DNA of 64,000 nucleotides from Spirogloea muscicola (lineage: Eukaryota; Streptophyta; Zygnematophyceae; Spirogloeales; Spirogloeaceae), in NCBI GenBank assembly GCA_009602725.1, contig WELB01000031.1, positions 29,317 through 93,316 of the forward strand. The letters are read 5' to 3'. A program made the translations under genes and the position numbers. The notes below the pieces were generated by a model, which saw only the letters and a list, made by a program, of their open reading frames with translations, was not told the DNA's origin and searched no databases. Below, piece by piece: positions 46,430 to 56,799 of this stretch (its first letter is position 1; the number at the start of each line of letters is the position of its first letter).

Positions 46430-48801
46430 TTAGTTGACCAAGGCATTGTCGGCAGCATCGCTGCTGTTGGCGTCGTGTCGCCCACCATCTCGCAGCTCCC
46501 AGATGCGCACGAGCTCGTCGTCCCCGCACGATGCCAGCAGCGCTGCCTCCTGCGCTCGACCACCGGCGCCTACTTTCAGTGGTTGCCCTGGGTCCCTGCA
46601 TGGTCAAGGACTAGCGCTAGCGCTTGTGTCGAGGCTCCTGCGTACCTTGGGGTGCCACCGCACGCAGTTGACGTCCGTGCTGTGCGCCTTGGGCCGACAG
46701 AGCAGCAGCTGGAATGGCCGCTACAACACGACCGCAGTGTGACGGCAAAAATAAGCACATAGTGAGGGAGGGAGGAGTGATGAGACGGGTTGGAGGAATC
46801 AGAGAGCGCACAAAGGGCGCGCTGCACAGGGCTCGGTGCTGCATACCGGCGGCTGTGCAATGTGAAGATCTACATCAGCGCAGAAGAGCCTGATGCAGTC
46901 GTCCCCGGCGCCCGTTGCGATGAGGCCATTGAGTCTGCGCTTACGCCCGTATCATCAGCAGAGGAGTCAAGAAAGGTGCGGCATGGTCCTCACGAACAAC
47001 CACTGCACCGGCACGGCAGGACGGAAGCCGTCAAGAGACCGATGAGACCTGGACCAGTCGATGGAGAAGATGGTGCGGTCGTGTGTGCCGACGATCGTCT
47101 GCAGATGCTTCCTGCACGCCCCGCCACGGCTGCCGGCGTTCCTCAAGCCGGCTGCCGGCGTTCCTCAAGCCGGCTGGGCGGTACCGGTTTCCGACGAGCG
47201 GCGCATGATTGCAATGCTCCGATGAACAGCAGAGGAGGCCGCAAGCACGCACCAGGTCTCGGCCGCCACATCGGAGCTCGTGTCCCAGATCATGACTGTG
47301 CAGTCATCGCTGCGAAGCAAAGCCGCCACTTGCTGCACTGAGCTGGAGGGAGGAAGATGCAACAGCTGGAGGAAGGACAAAAGGGGACGAGGAGGTGTGA
47401 TAAGGTGGAGTCCACAGGGAAGGTGAGATTGTCAAGAACGATGACTGGGAACGAGCTTGGGAGGTAGGAGGAGGCAGGGAGGAGGGAGAGGAGGGAAGGA
47501 GGGAGGGCGGGAGAGGAGGGAAGGAGGAGAGGGAGGGAGAGGGAGGAAGGCAAGGAGCGCAGCAAAGGGGAGCTGTCGATTGCAGTACCTGCAGGATGCG
47601 AGGCGGCTCCCGTCTCGGTCGAAGGCCACAGCCCACACTGTGGACGCATGCCCCTCGCTGCTGCCGCGTGCATGTGGCGGGGCATGAGTCGCGGGCTCTT
47701 CAAGCACAAGATGCCGCCGCTGCTGCGCCGCGCGCAACCCCTGGCAGCGGCAGGACGAAGCCCCGGACGACCCCAAGCAAGGATGCGTCCTCACCTGCCT
47801 TGACCAGCTTCCAGCGTCTGCGCACAGCGCCAGTCCTCGCCGTCGTCATCCTCCGCCCAGACCTGCAGCGCCATCCATGGCCGAGAGCTCATCGAGGGCC
47901 CCAAGAGAAACCTTGGAGTTGCGTCTCAGTTCACAAGGTAGGGCCTCACCTTGATGGAGTCGTCATACGAGGCGGAGACGAGGATGTCGCGGGTCGGGTG
48001 CCAGGCGACGGCCTTGACGTCGCCGCTGTGGCCGTGGAGCACGGCGGCGCACTCGAAGTCATCGCTGGGTCCGGTGGCGGCAGCCGGCGCCTCCCACACC
48101 CACACGCTCTTGTCGCGGCTGCATGCTGCCAACAGGTTGCCGTCGGCGCTCCACGCCACGCCCTTGACCTCGTTCTCGGTGCCCTGCGGCGGTGGGACTC
48201 GAGCTTGATGTCGGGACCAAGAGAAACAAGAGAGAGGGAACGCTGAGGGGTTACGGAGGAGAAGTGAGGAGGGAGGCGGGGAGGGAGGGTGGAAGCAGCG
48301 GCCCCATCTCCAGGAGTACCTCGAGGGAGGCGACGCACTCGAAGTCGAAGTCGCGCTCGCTGGCGCGCTGCCACACGAGCGTTACGGCGTCGAACCCGGC
48401 GGTGGCGAGCCGCCGGCCGCAGGGCGACCACGCCGCGCAGCGCACCGTGCGCGTGTGCCGGTCCTCCAGCACCGCCTGGGCCAGCACACGAGACTTGGGT
48501 TTGGGTGCACCAGAAGACCCAACACCGGGCCCAGCTCAGGCTCGGCTTACAAGAGCTGCGCCGGCGGGGGGCGCCAGAGGAGGAGGAGGGAGGGAGGAGG
48601 GAGGGAGGAGGGAGGAGGGAGGGCGGAGACCTTGCAAGCCCAGGTGCCGTCGCGGTCGCGGGCCCAGACGCGGACCGCCTTGTCGCCGCCGCAGGAGGCG
48701 AGCGCGGCGCCTGACGGCGCCCACGCGACGGACCACACTCGGCCAGTGTGCCCGGCCAGCACCACCACCTCCGCCAGCTCCGCCGCGCCGCCTTCCCGCA
48801 T
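46430..48801 (-). CDS. CIAO1: CIAO1, cytosolic iron-sulfur assembly WD40 protein
   Basis: CIAO1 (Cia1) is a seven-bladed WD40 propeller of the CIA targeting complex that delivers Fe-S clusters to cytosolic and nuclear apoproteins. Start: ATG at 48801 ([20 protein letters not shown]). Blade 1 (to 48631) reads [20 protein letters not shown]. Blade 2 (48478-48320) reads [20 protein letters not shown]. Blades 3-4 (48185-47952) read [20 protein letters not shown] and [20 protein letters not shown]. Later exons: [18 protein letters not shown] (47870-47810), [20 protein letters not shown] (47680-47610), [11 protein letters not shown] (about 47310), [17 protein letters not shown] (47105-47050). The last blade reads [16 protein letters not shown], with the stop at 46430-46432. 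Introns carry long pyrimidine-rich tracts on the sense strand. It is divergent from TOM20. Confidence 0.92.
47455..47560. repeat. Purine-rich tract in a CIAO1 intron
   Basis: Almost pure G/A (gggaggaggga-type units) on the plus strand, which is C/T on the CIAO1 sense strand. Similar tracts lie at 48245-48295, 48570-48628 and 49060-49165. Confidence 0.8.
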
Positions 48802-49246
48802 CGCCAGCGGTGGCGGCGCCCGTCTCCTTCCTCTCCGCGCGCCTTCGTCAGCGCCGCTTATCCTCCTGGCACCCTCTCTCGCGCAGCCCACAAGGACTAC
48901 GATGGCTTGCGGCGGCGCCTGAGCGCTGCTTCGCGGTGACGCTGGCAGCACAGCGGCCGCGCTCTTGCAACTGAGCGGGGCCAGGCGTGCGACGGACTTG
49001 TGGGTTGGGCGCTGAGTGGAAATTGGCGGCTTGGGAAGCAGAAGCTGGGCTTGGAGACAAGTTGGGGAGGGGAGGAGAGAGAGACTCGTGCAGGAGAGAA
49101 AAAAAAGGAGAGGGAGGGGGGATGAGGCAGGTGCGGAGGGAGGGGACGAGGGAGGAAGAGGGAGGAGCTGAAACCCCGCCAACGAGCTTAAACCCCTTCT
49201 CCTCCCTCTCTCTCCCCCTCCTCCGGCCACCAGTGCGCGCTCTCGG

Positions 49247-49284
<38 letters not shown>

Positions 49285-49399
49285 CGCCGGCGACATGCGG
49301 GGCATGGCCAAGGCAGACCATCTGCGTCGCGTTCGTAACAAATAAGTTGTTGCGGGGAAGCGAGGCNACGCCGGCGGCGGCGGCGGAGGAGGCGCCGCC
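48802..49399. promoter_or_regulatory. Shared upstream region of CIAO1 and TOM20
   Basis: About 600 bases separate the two divergent start codons. It is GC-rich with a (GGC)n run at 49248-49282, a purine tract at 49060-49165 and an ambiguous base at 49367. No TATA box is evident. Both promoters must lie here or in sequence missing at the N. Confidence 0.5.
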
Positions 49400-50722
49400 A
49401 TGGAGCTGCCGCCGGGCGACCTGGAGCGGCTCATGTTCTTCGAGCAGGCGCGGGAGATGTGCGCGGCGGACTACCGCCGCAACCCCAAGGACGCCGACGT
49501 GAGCCCGCTCCCTGCCCGCCGCCGCCGGCGCCGCCGCCCCGGCGCTCGGTTGTGTTCCGAGTGGCCTCCCATGCGTGCTCGGGTGTTGAGCCTCTGGCGG
49601 CGGCGGCGGCGGCGGCGGCGCAGAACCTGACGCGGTGGGGCGGCGCGCTGCTGGAGCTCGCGCACTTCCGCTCAGGCACCGACTCCGCCGAGATGATGGA
49701 CGGTGCGCCGGCGACGGAGCACCCACAGCTCCGCCTTTGCTCACCATCCCTCCTCCCCATGAGCGCCGGCGCCGGCGCCAGCGCCGGAGTGGCGCTGGGG
49801 CGGGAGGCTGACGCTGGCCCTGGCGCTGGCGCTGGCGCTGGCGCAGAGGCGGTGTCGAAGCTGGAGCAGGCGCTCAAGGTGGACCCGCGCAAGGCGGACG
49901 CGCTGTGGTGCCTCGGCCAGACGCACACGGCGCAGGGCTTCCTGCTGCAGGACGCCGGCCGCGCCAACGCGCTCTTCCAGAAGGCCGCCACCTGCTTTCA
50001 GGGCGCCCTCGACGAGGTGCGCGCCTGCGTCGGGGCCTCGGCTTGGAGCGCTTGTCATGCCAAGGCTGCTCCTTGCAACGGTGGCCATGGCATCTGCTTC
50101 ACAGTGCCTTACGCAGAACTTTGAGTCTCTGAGAGGCGGCGGTGGCCCATGCGCAGGACCCCACAAACGAGGGCTACAAGAAGGCCCTGGAACTCGCCGA
50201 CAAGGTGAGTGCCCTGCAAAAGCCCCGCTCCTTGTGCTGCACGGCAGTGTTTGTGCTCGCCACGGTGACCAGTTTCTTTGAAGTTGCACAGTATGCTCAG
50301 ATGCGAATCCGGCACATGGAGGAGTTGCACACGCAAAGCAGCAGCCAATGCTTGCATTTGGTTCCGTAGGCGCCGCTGCTGCACCAGGAGATGCAGCGAG
50401 AGCTGTCCACCCGTGCCCAGCTCGGTGCACTTGCTGCACCGCCAGCAGAGAGCTCCAGGGTAGGCCTCACCAGCTGCACCAATGCTGTGTTCTGTCAACA
50501 AGTGATGGCTACCGCTTCCCTGTCTAAGTTAGCTGACCGGTTGCTTTAGTCTAATGGCTGACCATCAAGGCGAAATCGCAGGCGGCCAAGAAGAAGAAGG
50601 CCAACAACGGGGAGCTCCTTTACGACGTGCTGGGGTGGGTCATCCTCACTGCGGCAGTTGTGGCGTGGGTTGGGCTTGCCAAGTCCGCGGTGCCTGCGAC
50701 ACCGCCGCCGCCAGGCCGATAA
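49400..50722 (+). CDS. TOM20: TOM20, plant-type mitochondrial import receptor
   Basis: Plant TOM20 is a C-tail-anchored outer-membrane receptor that binds mitochondrial presequences through TPR-like helices. Start: ATG at 49400 (MELPPGDLERLMFFEQAREM). Exon 1 ends NPKDAD at 49500. Exon 2 (49621-49700) reads NLTRWGGALLELAHFRSGT. Exon 3 (about 49847-50016) reads AVSKLEQALKVDPRKADALW, CLGQTHTAQGFLLQDAGRAN. Exon 4 (about 50139-50204) reads AVAHAQDPTNEGYKKALELA. Exon 5 (50371-50461) reads PLLHQEMQRELSTRAQLGAL. Exon 6 reads AAKKKKANNGELLYDVLGWV, ILTAAVVAWVGLAKSAV, stop at 50720-50722. The C-terminal lysines plus hydrophobic stretch are the membrane anchor. Length and order fit the family; the first exon follows the ambiguous base at 49367 by 32 bases. 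Confidence 0.93.
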
Positions 50723-52034
50723 GGTATCGCCAATCAAGTGGCGCTTGTATGCCATCGACGAGGCTGCTTCGTGAAGGACTCGGACACTGTCGGCGACCTC
50801 TCCAGCCACTTGTCCTGCGCTTGCTGACATTCGCGACGTGGCTCCGATATACTCACTGCCACGGCCACTGCCGCGGCCGTCACAGCACAGGCTGACTACT
50901 GTACAGAGCTGCTATGGCTGAGGTGCCGCTTGCTCGCTCCAAGCTGTTTGAGATGCACGTGGCCATCTAGTTCCTGCCGTTCGTAGCAGCAGTGCACCTG
51001 TCAAATGTCTGTCCTCACGTGCACCTCATGCAGAGGGAAGGTTAGCCTTGGCCTGTGTTGCTAGTGCTGATCATTGTCAAGGACTCACTAGCCCCTGGGC
51101 TCGACCTCATATTGGATCACAAAGAATCGCATTGCCAAACTTCGTAGCAGTGTGGATGTTAAGAAGCTTGGGCAATACTGGATCCAGAGTGTATTGGACA
51201 ACCTTGTGTGCATACCTAGGCGAGTGAGTGGTGTGGCAGTGGGCGGACCGGCCCTCGCCCTCGCTACTATTGCCCAGACGCTTGGTAGAGTCGCTCAACG
51301 ATGCCTACCCAGCTGCAATCAGCATCACCTCCGCCAGTGCAGGAGTGCGAACAAGGCCATGCAGCTGTTCGGCGCTGGTTGATATTGTCACTCGCATGTT
51401 CTTGCTTGTACGACAAGGGAGAAGCTCATCCAAATGGGGTATTATGGCTGTGAGAGGCCAGCCCAAGGAGCGGCAAGTTGGAAGGGGCTAGAAAGTGCAA
51501 AACTTTGCACCTATACAAGTGGGTGCTCTTACAAGTGCGAGCACCTATACAAGTGCGAGCACTTTCTTCTTCAAGCATTGGTCACCAGCCGCGAGTCGGA
51601 CTCATCAGCAGAAGAAGACAGCAGCTGCTAAGAATCTGCCGCGCCGAACCTGGAGGTGGCAGACCGAGGCGCTTCTCGCCCGCAAATGCACCTTAAGCGC
51701 CTGGGGCAAGAAGCTCTTCCAAGAAGGGGGCGACGGCTTAGGAGAGGCCAGCCCAAGAGGAATGGAAGAACACTGGGAATGCTGGAGCGAGATGGAGCTG
51801 GGCAAGCGCATCTCTTCTCATCCGCAGCTTGGGTCTGATGCCTGTAGGTGCGGGCTTAGATGGAAGTTGACCCCGTTGACCTTGGCTGACGTCGGCGTTG
51901 ACCGGCCAAGATAAGATGTGGCGGCTGTGAGTGGCCAGCCCAGAAATATTGGCGGTAATACAGATGAAACTGCCCCGCTAATGATCTGTTAAACACCGAG
52001 TGAGATTCATTGAACCCACCCGCCCGCCGCCGCC
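50723..52034. other. Intergenic with LINE tail scraps and an 18-base repeat
   Basis: After the TOM20 3' region, the sequence acquires LINE tail scraps on the minus strand: gagaggccagcccaaggagc (51452-51471), gagaggccagcccaagagga (51742-51761) and gagtggccagcccagaaata (51929-51948). At 51508-51562 a short unit (cctatacaagtgcgagca type) is repeated three times with small changes. No gene is supported. The last scrap ends about 85 bases before the ambiguous base at 52035. Confidence 0.5.
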
Positions 52035-52035
52035 N

Positions 52036-54685
52036 TCGCCGCCGCCGCCGCGCCGCGCAGGCGTGCCCGCAGCGGTGGCCGTGGAGGCGGAGACGGCGGT
52101 GCAGGGCCTCAACATCGCTGACGATGTCACCCAGGCGCGGCCCCCGAGCCCCCGCCGGCTCGGCTCTCGCGCCTGCTCTGCTAGCGGCGCCGCTTGAAAT
52201 GGAAGCTTTGATGGAGATTGCCGTCAACCTGACGCCTCCTCGCCGTTGGCTGCGCTCGCGGGCAGCTCATCGGCAGGACGCCCATGGTGTACCTCAACAC
52301 CGTCGTCGAGGGCGCGGTGGCCGCCATCGCGGCCAAGCTGGAGATCATGGAGCCCTGCTGCTCCGTCAAGGACAGGTGTGCCTGCTGTGGGCCCTGCGTC
52401 CTGGGCCTTGCACGACTGAGCTGCCCGTCTGGAGCTCTTGTGGAAGCCGCACTGCTGACTACTGGCTATTGCTGCTGGTCCTCCTCCCTTACAAGTCGCT
52501 GCATCTGCCTCAGTTGGAGGCTCTCAACCTCTGGCAGTCAGAAACAGGCACCATTTCACAACATGGTAGCCGTCATGAGCGCCCCGCTTAGATAGTCCAT
52601 CTTATCGGGGCTTGGTTGCTCCGAACAGGATTGGTTATAGCATGATCTCTGATGCTGAGCAGAAGGGGGCCATCACTCCTGGCAAGGTGCCTCCCGTCAC
52701 CCTGACGTGATACTTTTCGTCCACTCTGAAGTGACATCTCAGGTAATCAACGTTCTGGGTTAGAGCCTCACTCAAGTGTGTTTCTTGCATTTGTGTATAA
52801 ATGCCAGCTTGTGTGGTGCTTGCAGAGCGTTCTGGTGGAGCCAACGAGCGGCAACACTGGGATTGGTCTGGCTTTCATAGCGGCTGCAAAGGGCTACAAG
52901 CTCATCTTGACAATGCCTGCCAGCATGAGCACGGAGCGAAGGATTCTCTTGCGTGCCTTTGGCGCTGAGCTGATCCTCACCGACCCAGCCAAGGGCATGA
53001 AAGGAGCCGTGCAGAAGGCGGAGGAGTTGGTCAAGCAGACCCCCGATGCATACATGCTGCAGCAGTTTGAGAACCCTGCCAATCCCAAGGTCTGGTTTGT
53101 GTATTTGATTCGCCTATCCTTGCCTATCTTCCTCGTTCCAGTCATTTGAGCTGCAGCTTTGTCGCGTGCCCTTACTTACTCTGTGGTCCACAAGAGGTCA
53201 AGTGTCATTCGTTGACAGCTAGTGTGAACAGCTTTCCTGACCTATGTTCTTCCATGTTGGGCAAAAAAGGTGCACTTTGAGACAACGGGACCTGAGATTT
53301 GGGAGGATACAGCCGGGAAGGTGGACATCCTGGTGGCTGGCATCGGCACTGGCGGCACTGTGACTGGTGTTGGGCGGTTCCTCAAGAGCAAGAACCCTAA
53401 AGTCAAGGTAAATTTTAGCAGTGACAATTACATGCAGCTTACTGCAGCGGTCTCTTTCTTGCTGCTGTTGAGGCACCACCAATGGCAAGGCAAAACCTGT
53501 TCATTGCTGGTACTCACATTACCGCATCCGTTTGGTACTGTGTGTGTCTGCAGTGCATCGGAGTTGAGCCGGCTGAAAGCAATATCCTGTCTGGCGGAAA
53601 GCCAGGTAAGCAGTATAAGTACAGCTCATGCGTCCCAATATTATTGTCAGCGTAGAAGCTTACCATATTCAATCTCAGCCATGTCAATGATTTGTAAGAC
53701 GAGTAAGCAGTGCTTCAGAAATCAGCAAACAGAATGCCGTACTACAACAGCAAGGGGTGCTTGTTGCCTGTCAGGCCCGCACAAAATCCAAGGCATTGGA
53801 GCAGGCTTTGTTCCTGGCAACCTTGATGTAGATATTCTTGATGAGGTCATTCAGGTAGGTGCTGCTTGACAAGAATCCTGGAATGTCTCAAAATATGTTC
53901 AGTCATGCATAGTGGCAAGGTATTGCCTTGTAAATTACTGCTGCATGAAAGCTCTACCAGCCTGGTTGTCACTTACCTCCTCAGATCTGCCCTTGCAGGT
54001 GACAAGCAATGAATCAGTGGAGATGGCTAAGCAGCTTGCACTGAAGGAGGGCCTTCTGGTGCACTTGTCTACCTGTCTTGCCATTCTAACCTGCTTAGCG
54101 ATCTTGCACTCGTTGGGGCTGCTGTTTATGAAAGTAGCTAGCGCGTTGATGCAGATGCTAGCGATTACTCGTTGGAGATCAAGTAACTGGTTGATGAGCG
54201 ATTACTTTCCATGCAGTTGCGAGCACCTCCTCAGGTGATTGATTATTTGTAACAACTTTTTCAGGTGGGCATCTCCTCTGGCGCAGCCACAGTAGCGGCC
54301 ATCCAGGTGGCCAAGAGGCCAGAGAATGCTGGCAAGCTTATAACGGTATGCGAAGCCCACATTGCTGTGCTCAGTATGTCAAATCGTCACTGCTTTGTTG
54401 AGCACGGAGGAGTCGTGTGGCTGGTGGGCGCATAAGGTCTCCTGATCACATGATATGTACTGCATAAATGTCACACACTATGGCGTGCTTGGTGTGCCAT
54501 GTACAGATGCAATCCACTGTGCTCCTGCCATAAGTGTCGTAGGTGGTTATTACTTATTCAAGCCCTAAGCGTATGCCCAACATGTGAAGCAGGTCATATT
54601 ACCAAGCTTTGGTGAGCGCTACCTGTCCTCAGTTCTCTTCCAGTCCATCCGGGAGGAGGCCGAGAATATGAAGCCGGAGGCGTGA
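52036..54685 (+). CDS. Cysteine synthase (O-acetylserine thiol-lyase)
   Basis: OASTL makes cysteine from O-acetylserine and sulfide with pyridoxal phosphate. Ten exons were traced: to 52134 ([10 protein letters not shown]), 52266-52375 ([19 protein letters not shown] with the PLP lysine), 52629-52686, 52826-53089 ([30 protein letters not shown]), 53270-53407 ([36 protein letters not shown]), 53554-53604 ([17 protein letters not shown]), 53775-53854 ([20 protein letters not shown]), 53999-54058 ([19 protein letters not shown]), 54265-54345 ([20 protein letters not shown]), 54593-54685 ([20 protein letters not shown]). All catalytic motifs are intact. The first intron appears to use a GC donor. 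No ATG follows the ambiguous base at 52035, so the start, perhaps with a transit peptide, is missing. Confidence 0.93.
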
Positions 54686-55985
54686 GGTCCTTGGTGTAGG
54701 CCTGGCCTGGCTGTTGCTAGCCTTAAAGGCTCAAGGGGAGGGGGAAAAAACCACGTGTGTATCAAAGAGATGGGAAGGGAGCGGGGGTGGGGAGGGACGG
54801 GATACGATGGGGGTCTCCAAGTGCAGCATATTACACTGGTAGTGCGGCAGATCCTCTTCAGGCAATGGTGTGCAGAGTCTGCATACAGTGTGCAAGTATT
54901 AGCTGGTGATCACTGCTGCAAGCATTCGTTCCTTATCAGGTAACCTCTCTCCAAATAGTACTTGCCTAGACTTCATGCCCTCCCTCTTGCACCCCACCAA
55001 TTCAAGCCAACTGCCGCAGGGGCTAGACTGTGGCGGAGAAGTTGGGGACTGTGCATGTCCTAGCTGCATAGGAGAACCTCCAATTCCTGAGCCCCACTCG
55101 TTGACCTGGGGATTGAATTGGAGCTTAAGGTGCTATAGTCGGGAGGCCTGCATTGTACCAGATCTTTATTGTCCATGACTGTGGGGGATTGTTGCTAAGG
55201 TACTTTTGTCTTCTTCTATTCTCATGCATTCAGTTGTCATGATCTGCATGAAGCCACTTGCGGCTGAATGGTCGGGACTTCAAGCGCAGATATTACTGAC
55301 CAGAAGTGTTTATGAACTCCATTGAGCTTGGGATGATTCGACAGACCAATATCACTGGTTCTTGAACAACGCTGCCCTAAGGCCTCACGGCTTGCTAGGA
55401 TGCTCAGAATCGATAAGATTGTCCAGTATAGTGCTTTGGCACAAGGAAGGCCTGCAATTCTAGGGATAGGGCCATTGACAGTGAGCTTGCCTTGAGCTGG
55501 CTTACATGTTACATATGCAATGTTGCGGCTCTAACATCATTGAAGAGAGCCACTTGGGAATCATGTGTCAATGGGCTGCTTAAGTATTGATTTCAAAAAG
55601 TGAATCCCATAAAAAGCAGTGGCTATGAGAAGTCAGCCAGAGGTGGTGATATCGCCATCCCTTTCAAGAAAGTTAAGAGTGCAATTTGCATGGCAGCATT
55701 GGGCAAGTCCAGAGCAATCTTGTGCCTTTTTCTGAACTGGCCGATCGTGGCCAGTGGCCACTCCCTGCACCTCGTGCATTGTGAGACCGCTCCCTACAAC
55801 CTCCGGAATGAAGTCCACAACTTGGCTGAACGGTGGCTCGTGCGGCTTGTCCTCACAGCGTCCTCCTGTTGTATGAAAGAGCGTCACCTCTTTCTGTAGG
55901 AGCCGTCCATGTCCCGACCCTCCATTGTTGCAAAGAGCATCAGGCCCACCCCAGTCGTTGCCCTATGAAGCGGCCAGCCACTCGG
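54686..55985. other. Intergenic after cysteine synthase
   Basis: It contains the cysteine synthase 3' UTR and about 1 kb in which I see no gene. A scrap at 54750-54800 (cgtgtgtatcaaagagatgg) also occurs near 19265 next to a LINE tail. Confidence 0.45.
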
Positions 55986-56222
55986 AGGGCTCAAAATCAA
56001 GTCAGTACCTTGGTCTATACAGCCATCGCCCTCTACTGGCACGCGCTGGTCGCGTTATGGCTGCTGCCTCAGGGTCTCGGCGAAGTGCCGCTTTTCCTGC
56101 CTCGAGTCATTCTGATTTGCTGTTGCTCACACCCGGATGCTGAGCATAGGATATTGTCCATTCTTTTTGGGCTGGCTTTGCCAGCCGCTCTTCTCTAAGG
56201 GCGAGTACTTTCTTCTACTGCA
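55986..56222 (+). repeat. LINE tail, type c, with hairpin
   Basis: 56020-56143 encodes RPLLARAGRVMAAASGSRRS, AAFPASSHSDLLLL and ends TPGC with stop. It is followed by ttgtccattctttttgggct and the hairpin tail to 56215. Another LINE fragment begins directly after it. Confidence 0.7.
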
Positions 56223-56234
56223 AAAGTCTCTCTT

Positions 56235-56760
56235 TCTGTACCTCTGGGCTGCCAGACACCGGCCGAGGGCCTCACTCTCGTCGGCGGCCCCCTAGGTGCA
56301 CCTGCCTTTGTGACGGAGCAGCTGCAGGTGCTGCTGCAGGAGCACCTCCGGCCGGCGGACCGCCTCCACACGCTGCAAGACTTGCAGCCAGCGACCGCTG
56401 TGCTAACACGTTGCATCGCACAGGGGCCACACTACCTGGCCCGCACCGTCCCTCCCTCACCGGCGGTGAAGGCAGTGTACGCGGCATTCGCCTCGGCATC
56501 TTGGCGTCCGCAGCCACCCTCGTGCAGCACCCCGCGTTCCTCACCACACCAGCTGCGAAGCTGCAGCCCAGCCAACCAGTCGTGGCGGCTTGGGATGCCG
56601 CTCAGTTGCCCGCGTCTGTGAGGCGGCCTTCATGGGAAGCTGGGCTCAGGTTGCAGCCCCCATGTGTCAGAGGTTCCTCGTTCAAGGCCAGCGCGCCCTG
56701 GAGCGGGCGGCAGCTGAAGTGGAGATCGGCCAGATGCCCTTCCAGGTTGCTCCGCAGGCG
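56235..56760 (+). repeat. LINE fragment, region after the reverse transcriptase
   Basis: It encodes LTLVGGPLGAPAFVTEQLQV, PATAVLTRCIAQGPHYLART, and after frame changes FMGSWAQVAAPMCQRFLVQG and GQMPFQVA. These match 58280-58760 of the next copy. It is thus an internal slice, cut on both sides, placed head to tail in front of a longer copy. Confidence 0.75.
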
Positions 56761-56799
56761 CGTTGCGCAGCACCTGCCGGCGCTCGCCGTAGCGGCCGC

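Noticed and set aside
45269-49630. Numerous 100-300 codon frames overlapping CIAO1 and TOM20
   Set aside because: They arise from GC-rich codon bias and (GGC)n or gggagga repeats in other frames; none shows a family motif.
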